Origin: JAWLBM01 sp041687675
Lineage (GTDB): Bacteria; Pseudomonadota; Alphaproteobacteria; Rhizobiales; Pleomorphomonadaceae
NCBI GenBank assembly: GCA_041687675.1
Contig: JAWLBM010000010.1
Coordinates: 50,080 to 114,079, forward strand
Length of the DNA stretch: 64,000 bases
Reading direction: 5' to 3'
The position numbers were made by a program, and so were the translations under genes. The notes beneath the pieces are model-generated. The model did no database searches, was not told where the DNA came from, and saw only the letters and a program-made list of their open reading frames with translations. Below are positions 59,396-64,000 of the stretch, piece by piece (positions within the stretch are counted from its first letter, which is position 1; each line of letters starts with the position of its first letter).

Positions 59396-59530
59396 ATGCA
59401 CGGAAACTTCGGATTCGACGCCCCTGTGAAGTCCACCCGCTGGAGCGAGGTGAAGGCCGGCCCCTCCGCCGCCTCCGTCCGCGGCCACCTGGAGAAGCTC
59501 ACCACCTTCCGCGGACGCCCGACGCGCTGA
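59396..59530 (+). CDS. Possible 44-residue basic protein
   Basis: A short frame MHGNFGFDAPVKSTRW ending LTTFRGRPTR, with predicted pI well above neutral. The ribosome site AAGGAGAGAG is unusually strong and well spaced from the ATG at 59396. The frame lies between two hairpins, the rplI terminator region before it and a 12-bp stem right after it, like a compact transcription unit. No family recognised. Confidence 0.5.
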   Translation: MHGNFGFDAPVKSTRWSEVKAGPSAASVRGHLEKLTTFRGRPTR

Positions 59531-59557
59531 TCCAGCCGCCGAGTTGGCGACGGAAAA

Positions 59558-59594
59558 CGGCCGCCTCCCCTGGACGGGAGGCGGCCGCTTTCGT
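59558..59594 (+). terminator. Hairpin after the 44-residue ORF
   Basis: CGGCCGCCTCCC and GGGAGGCGGCCG form a perfect 12-bp stem with a six-base loop, followed by CTTTCGTT. It could terminate the small plus-strand unit and, in reverse, the secreted-protein gene ending at 59619. Confidence 0.65.
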
Positions 59595-59618
59595 TGCAGG
59601 GCGCCTGAAGCCGGTCCG

Positions 59619-60509
59619 TCAGCCGGACTGGCCGCCGCCCTGGCCACCCTGGCCCTGGCCGCCGGTCGAGAAGTCCTCGATCCGGGCCTGCCGCGGGTCG
59701 ATCTGGACCTGGAAGCTGGTCCCGCCACGGTCGGCCCGCGCCTCGATCATCCCGTCGCCCTGGCGGATGTCACGGACGTTGCCGAAGCCCCGCTCGTCGA
59801 GGAAGGCGCGAACCTGCCCCGGCTGCATGGTCGACGGCTGCAGCACGTCGCCGGTGCGCGCGTCCACCTTGACGTCGACCTGCTCGCCGTACCAGTCGGC
59901 GGTGGCGGTGTAGGTGCCGTTCTCCTCGGCCCAGTCGGAGATGTTGGAGAAGCCGCGCGTGCGAAGTTCCGACCTGACCCGGGCGGCGCCGAGCATGTCC
60001 GTCCCCGAGACCGCCCCGGTGGTGTCCATCTCCTCGGTTCCGGTGCCGGAGGTCGCGGACCGGTCCGCCGACGCGGTCTCGCGATTCTGGCTGTCGAAAT
60101 CGGGGATCGCCAGGGCGTTCGGGTAGTAGCCATAGGCCCTGTCCCGCTGCCGCTCGGGGCGCGTCATCCTTCCGACCTGCTGCTCCTGGCCGGTCGGGCG
60201 GACCACCATCAGCACGTCGCGTCCGTCCGGCGTCCGGGCCTGGACGAAGAAGGTGGCGTCGGAGATGCGGATGTCCTGGAAGCCTTCCATGGCCATCTGG
60301 CGGCGCAGGGTGGCGCGCTGGTCGGCGCGGGTCGTGGCGGGGAACTGCCCCATGCTCCGCTCGCCGATGTCGTTCATCTGCGTGATCGGGGCGGGCGGAC
60401 GGACGTCCTGCGCCCCGGGCGTCGGAACCACCAGGACGGTCTGGGCCATGGCCGCAGTGGAGGCGCCGCCCAGAAGCAGGGCCGCGGCGATCGCGAATGG
60501 AGTCCTCAT
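59619..60509 (-). CDS. Secreted protein with three PepSY-like repeats
   Basis: A 296-residue protein with a cleavable signal (RTPFAIAAALLLGGASTAAMAQ). The mature part contains three similar units of about 50 residues: RATLRRQMAMEGFQDIRISD, then VRSELRTRGFSNISDWAEEN and VRAFLDERGFGNVRDIRQGD, each followed by beta strands ending in RTGDVLQ-like turns. The pattern resembles PepSY modules, which usually inhibit or chaperone proteases or sense ligands. A glycine-glutamine-rich tail closes it. It is monocistronic. Function unknown. Confidence 0.7.
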   Translation of the reverse strand: MRTPFAIAAALLLGGASTAAMAQTVLVVPTPGAQDVRPPAPITQMNDIGERSMGQFPATTRADQRATLRRQMAMEGFQDIRISDATFFVQARTPDGRDVLMVVRPTGQEQQVGRMTRPERQRDRAYGYYPNALAIPDFDSQNRETASADRSATSGTGTEEMDTTGAVSGTDMLGAARVRSELRTRGFSNISDWAEENGTYTATADWYGEQVDVKVDARTGDVLQPSTMQPGQVRAFLDERGFGNVRDIRQGDGMIEARADRGGTSFQVQIDPRQARIEDFSTGGQGQGGQGGGQSG

Positions 60510-60652
60510 GTCGTGCTCCCGTATCGTTGCGTTGGGCTGACGAAAGGGCTCTCCGTGCGGTCGGGACCGACGGCGGGAGGCCCTCCGCCAGGGGACGCAA
60601 CCGGGCGCCGGCGGGGGAGTTCCGATGAACACGGGATTTCCGGGCACTCCGC

Positions 60653-61672
60653 CTAGCGGGCGCCGGGGCGCTCGTAGAAGGCCGGGCGCGGGGCCATCTC
60701 GACATCCACGCGCGCGCCCTCCCTCAGCGCCCGGACGCCCGCCTCCGCGACCAGCGCGGCGGCGTATCCGTCCCAGGCGTCAGCGGCGATCTCCGGGAAC
60801 ACGCCGGTCTCGACGAAGCGCAGGAACGCCCGGTTCTGCCGGAGGTAGGCGTCGGCGTACCGCAGGCGCCAGTCGGCGGCGTAGGCGGAGAAGCTGCGCA
60901 GCCCGGCGTCGCGCCGGGTATGGACCGGCTCGGCGATCGAGATCGACCCCGCCTCGCCGACGAGTTCGCCGCGCACGTCGTATCCGTAGGCCGCGTTGTT
61001 GTTGATCTCGATCGTCACCAGCTGGCCCGTCGCCGTTTCCAGCACCATCGCCACCGGGGCGACGAGGTTGTCGCCGCGAACGGCCTCGAAGGCGGAGATG
61101 CGGGCGTAGTCGCAGCCGAGGACGAAGCGCGCGACGTCGAACTCGTGCGGGGCGGAGTTGGTGATCGCCATGTCCGCGGTGAAGGCGGGGTTCGGCGTCT
61201 CCACGTTGCGGTGGAAGTTGTGCATCATCAGCGCCCGGCCGATCGAGCCGTCGAGCAGCGCCGCGCGCAACTCCCCGTAGGAGCGGTCGTAGCGGCGCAT
61301 GAAGCCGACCTGGATCAGCTTGCGGCCGCCCCTCGCTTCCGCCGCCACCACCTCGAGGCACTCCTCGGAGGACTGCGACAGCGGCTTTTCGCAGAGCACC
61401 GGCTTGCCGGCGGCGAGGCAGGCGAGCGACAGCCGCGCATGGGTCGCGTCGGGGCTGGCGACCAGCACCGCGTCCACGTCCGCGCGGGCGATCACCGCCT
61501 CCGCGTCGCTCGCCACGTCCGCCGCGCCGAGCGCGTCGGCGACCGCCCGCGCCCGCTCGGGCGAGGCGTCGCAGACCACCTGCAGGACCGCCCCCGGCAG
61601 GTCCTCCGCGATGATCCGCGCATGATCCGCCCCCATCACCCCCGCCCCGATCACCGCCACCCGGATCGACAT
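60653..61672 (-). CDS. Gfo/Idh/MocA-family oxidoreductase, inositol dehydrogenase-like
   Basis: A 339-residue NAD(P)-dependent sugar or inositol dehydrogenase. The Rossmann motif VAVIGAGVMGADHARII opens it. The substrate side has KPVLCEKPLSQSSEE with the catalytic lysine, GFMRRYDRSYGELR and ITNSAPHEFDVARF with the conserved His. Its stop is 110 bp from the neighbouring divergent secreted-protein gene. It is 65 bp below purU. A second paralogue lies on the other side of purU. Substrate uncertain. Confidence 0.85.
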   Translation of the reverse strand: MSIRVAVIGAGVMGADHARIIAEDLPGAVLQVVCDASPERARAVADALGAADVASDAEAVIARADVDAVLVASPDATHARLSLACLAAGKPVLCEKPLSQSSEECLEVVAAEARGGRKLIQVGFMRRYDRSYGELRAALLDGSIGRALMMHNFHRNVETPNPAFTADMAITNSAPHEFDVARFVLGCDYARISAFEAVRGDNLVAPVAMVLETATGQLVTIEINNNAAYGYDVRGELVGEAGSISIAEPVHTRRDAGLRSFSAYAADWRLRYADAYLRQNRAFLRFVETGVFPEIAADAWDGYAAALVAEAGVRALREGARVDVEMAPRPAFYERPGAR

Positions 61673-61737
61673 GCCCTGCTCCCCCTTGTCTGCCCGCCCG
61701 TGCGGATCGACTCGCGCGGCCGCTGCCGCGGACGCCC

Positions 61738-62622
61738 TCACCCCATTCGCTCGGAGGCGAAGGATCCCGGCGATGGCGGGAAGACCACCGTCTTGTTGCC
61801 GTTAAGAAAGACCCGGCCGTGGATGTGGGCGTGGACGGCGCGGGCCAGCACCTGCGCCTCCACGTCGCGGCCGAGGCTGACGTAGTCGTCCGCGCTCTGG
61901 GCGTGGGTGACGCGGATGGTGTCCTGCTCGATGATCGGGCCCTCGTCGAGGTCCGCGGTGACGTAGTGCGAAGTGGCGCCGATCAGCTTCACGCCGCGCT
62001 CGAAGGCCTGGCGGTAGGGGTTCGCCCCCTTGAAGCTCGGCAGGAACGAGTGGTGGATGTTGATGATCCGCCCGGACATCGCCGTGCACATCTCGTCGGA
62101 GAGCACCTGCATGTAGCGGGCGAGCACCACGAGTTCCGCCCCCGTCTCGCCGACAAGGCGCATCTGCGCGGCCTCGGCCTCGGCCTTGTTCTCCCGGGTC
62201 ACCCGGATCCAGTGGAACGGGATGTCGTGGTTCACGACCAGCTTCTGGTAGTCGAGGTGGTTGGAGATCACCCCGGCGATGTCGATCGGCAGCGCACCGA
62301 TGCGCCAGCGGTAGAGCAGGTCGTTGAGGCAGTGGCCGAAGCGCGAGACCATGATGACGACCTTGCGCTTTACCGCCTCGTCGAAGAACTCGGCCTCCAT
62401 CCCGAACCGTCCGGCGATCGGCTCGAAGCCCCGCCGCAGCGCCTCCAGCGGACGGCCCCCCTCGGAGCGGAAGGCCACCCGCATGAAGAAGTTGCCGGTG
62501 TCCATGTCGTCGAACTGGGCGCTGTCCGTGATGTTGCACTCCGCCTCGGCGAGGTAGGTCGAGATCGCCGCGACGATGCCGCGGGTGGAGGCGCAGCGGA
62601 CGCGAAGCGCGAAGCTGGTCAT
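61738..62622 (-). CDS. purU: Formyltetrahydrofolate deformylase
   Basis: Hydrolyses 10-formyl-tetrahydrofolate to formate and tetrahydrofolate. The 294-residue product has an N-terminal ACT domain (residues 1-80, with RGIVAAISTYLAEAECNITDSAQF) and the formyltransferase-like catalytic domain, with INIHHSFLPSFKGANPY and GATSHYVTADLDEGPIIEQ holding the catalytic Asn, His and Asp. The ATG at 62622 begins the ACT domain. It sits between two Gfo/Idh/MocA dehydrogenases on the same strand, which suggests a shared catabolic unit that releases one-carbon units. Confidence 0.93.
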   Translation of the reverse strand: MTSFALRVRCASTRGIVAAISTYLAEAECNITDSAQFDDMDTGNFFMRVAFRSEGGRPLEALRRGFEPIAGRFGMEAEFFDEAVKRKVVIMVSRFGHCLNDLLYRWRIGALPIDIAGVISNHLDYQKLVVNHDIPFHWIRVTRENKAEAEAAQMRLVGETGAELVVLARYMQVLSDEMCTAMSGRIINIHHSFLPSFKGANPYRQAFERGVKLIGATSHYVTADLDEGPIIEQDTIRVTHAQSADDYVSLGRDVEAQVLARAVHAHIHGRVFLNGNKTVVFPPSPGSFASERMG

Positions 62623-62694
62623 GGAGGATCCCACCGGAAGGGTTCGGGTTGGCAGGGCGCGGCGGCCGGGACCCCTCCCCGCCGCCGACCGGGT

Positions 62695-63696
62695 TCAGCC
62701 GAGAATGCTCGCCATCGGCACGCTGGCGCCGGACCTTGCGGAGCGGGTCGCCGCCTCGGCGAGCGCGAGCGCGTTGACGCCGTCGTCGAGCGTCACCGGC
62801 ATCGCCGCCCCGGACGTCACCGCCGACACGAACGCGTCCCATTCGGCGGCATAGGCACGCATGTAGCGCTCCAGGAAGAAATACTCCGGCTTGGCGCCGG
62901 TGACTCCGGCCGCGGTCGACCGGGTGACGGTGTTCTCGAGCACGTTGCCGGCCGACAGCAGGCCCTCGGACCCGAGAAGCTCGAGCCGCTGGTCGTATCC
63001 GTAGACGGCCCGGCGGCTGTTCTTGATCACCGCGATCCGCCCGTCGGCGTAGTGCAGCGTCACCACCGCCGTGTCGACGTCGCCCGCCTCGGCGATCGCC
63101 GGGTCGACGATCGACGAGCCGACCGCCGTCACCCGCTCCGGCAGGCCGCCCATCAGCCAGGAGGCCATGTCGAAGTCGTGGATCATCATGTCCCGGAAGA
63201 GCCCGCCGGACACCTTCACATAGGCGAGCGGCGGCGGCGCCGGATCGAAGGAGGTGACCGAGAGGAGTTCGGCCTTGCCGATCTCGCCGCGGTCGGCGGC
63301 GGCCTTCAGGGCGGCGAAGTTCGGGTCGAAGCGGCGGTTGAAGCCGATCATCACCGGCCGGCCGGTCGCCGCCGCGGCCTTGCGGCAGGCGAGCGCGCGC
63401 TCGAGCGAGAGGTCCACCGGCTTTTCGCAGAGCACCGCCTTGCCGGCCGCCGTCGCCGCCTCGATCAGGTCGGAGTGGGTGTCGGTGGAGGTGGCGACCA
63501 GCACCGCGTCGATGCCGCCGTCGGCGAGGATCTCCTCGCTCGACCGCGCCAGGGCGTCATGCTCGCCGGCCAGCCGGCGGGCGGCCTCGGCGTTGACGTC
63601 GGAGACGGCGACGAGCCGGCTGCCGCGATGGGCGGCGATCGCCTTCGCATGGACGTTGCCGATGCGACCGGCCCCGAGGAGTCCTACCTTGAGCAT
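62695..63696 (-). CDS. Inositol 2-dehydrogenase-like Gfo/Idh/MocA oxidoreductase
   Basis: A 333-residue NAD-dependent dehydrogenase, close in layout to IolG. Key elements are VGLLGAGRIGNVHAKAI, KAVLCEKPVDLSLERAL with the catalytic lysine, GFNRRFDPNFAALK, and GGLFRDMMIHDFDMASWLMG containing the conserved Asp-His pair. It is first in the three-gene minus-strand run, 72 bp upstream of purU. Myo-inositol or a related polyol is the likely substrate; no other inositol gene is in the window. Confidence 0.85.
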   Translation of the reverse strand: MLKVGLLGAGRIGNVHAKAIAAHRGSRLVAVSDVNAEAARRLAGEHDALARSSEEILADGGIDAVLVATSTDTHSDLIEAATAAGKAVLCEKPVDLSLERALACRKAAAATGRPVMIGFNRRFDPNFAALKAAADRGEIGKAELLSVTSFDPAPPPLAYVKVSGGLFRDMMIHDFDMASWLMGGLPERVTAVGSSIVDPAIAEAGDVDTAVVTLHYADGRIAVIKNSRRAVYGYDQRLELLGSEGLLSAGNVLENTVTRSTAAGVTGAKPEYFFLERYMRAYAAEWDAFVSAVTSGAAMPVTLDDGVNALALAEAATRSARSGASVPMASILG

Positions 63697-63939
63697 CCAG
63701 TGATTCCTTCGCGATGACGCCGACCGGGCGTCCGCCCGCCGGACTAGCACGCCTGCGCGCCGCTGTCCCGCCCGCCGGAACGGAACGCCTGATCCGACCG
63801 GGACTATGGCCAAAACGTCCGTTCCGCTCAAGCGGCGGAGATCCTCCGCGGCGCGCGACCCCGGCGCGGGGCAGGCGGGTGCCTGTGCGCGTCCCCCTCC
63901 ACGTCATCCCGACGAAAGTCGGCAACTGTGTCTGCTGGG

Positions 63940-64000
63940 TCAGGCTGCGAAGGTTTTCTGGTCTCTGAGGATGGCGTTGAGCATGGTCAGGAGCTTCCTC
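63940..64000 (-). mobile_element. C-terminal end of an IS110-family transposase, cut by window edge
   Basis: The last 61 bp on the minus strand encode RKLLTMLNAILRDQKTFAA and a stop at 63940. The RKLLxxLNAxxRDxxxW/F pattern is the usual C-terminus of IS110-type DEDD transposases. Just outside the frame is the palindromic stretch CCCGACGAAAGTCGG (63908-63922), a frequent intergenic repeat type that such elements target. The rest of the element lies beyond the window. Confidence 0.7.

Overview
The window is GC-rich chromosomal DNA, almost certainly from an alphaproteobacterium. A Hyphomicrobiales-like organism is the best guess, inferred from gene content and order. Two conserved housekeeping blocks support this: fabD-fabG-acpP-fabF-mltG on the minus strand (49.1-54.3 kb) and rpsF-rpsR-DUF2232-rplI on the plus strand (56.8-59.2 kb). 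No phage or plasmid backbone is visible. The only insertion sequence is the tail of an IS110-type transposase at the right edge.

Layout: 0-4 kb holds the end of a bile-acid:sodium symporter-family protein, a fermentative-type D-lactate dehydrogenase, and penicillin-binding protein 1C. 4-12.6 kb is a minus-strand operon for the lower lysine pathway: an ALDH7-type aminoadipate-semialdehyde dehydrogenase, a DapB-like reductase, glutaryl-CoA dehydrogenase, a family III CoA-transferase, a TPP enzyme and an FAD oxidoreductase. A LysR regulator diverges from it across a perfect 10-bp inverted repeat. A DUF559 nuclease gene and an array of short palindromic repeats interrupt this operon. A tRNA-Ser(GCT) follows at 13.6 kb, with a broken LacI-type remnant just after it.

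14.1-25.7 kb is the most unusual part. A 5-oxoprolinase gene set (pxpA, then pxpB-pxpC) is split around a polyamine-type ABC transporter and a GntR regulator. A highly divergent GroEL-like protein that appears to lack two of the three ATPase aspartates follows pxpA directly. The block ends with a hydroxylysine-kinase-like and a phosphohydroxylysine-phospholyase-like gene. With the adjacent lysine operon these could form a complete route from imported 5-hydroxylysine through aminoadipate semialdehyde to glutaryl-CoA. A 21-bp sequence matching at 16 positions lies upstream of both pxpA and pxpB.

26-41 kb carries respiratory nitrogen genes in mixed condition. The nar operon is decayed: narG is a fragment fused to a truncated narH, and narI has a one-base frameshift. 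nirK, an NnrR-type regulator, two nnrS genes and a DUF1858 gene look intact. ccoG is out of frame through a third copy of an 8-bp tandem repeat. FNR/NnrR-type boxes precede ccoG, nirK and the DUF1858/nnrS pair. A SulP transporter and two tandem universal stress proteins lie between the nar remnant and nnrS.

42-49 kb holds an alkylsulfatase, a Crp-family regulator, a DUF1269 protein, an outer-membrane-type protein, an MscS channel and a glycine-zipper lipoprotein. 54-64 kb adds envelope and secreted proteins of unknown role, a second Crp-family regulator with a consensus CRP box nearby, the ribosomal protein operon, and a minus-strand set of two Gfo/Idh/MocA dehydrogenases around formyltetrahydrofolate deformylase (purU). 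All functional statements come from reading the sequence and remembered family features; no database search was run.
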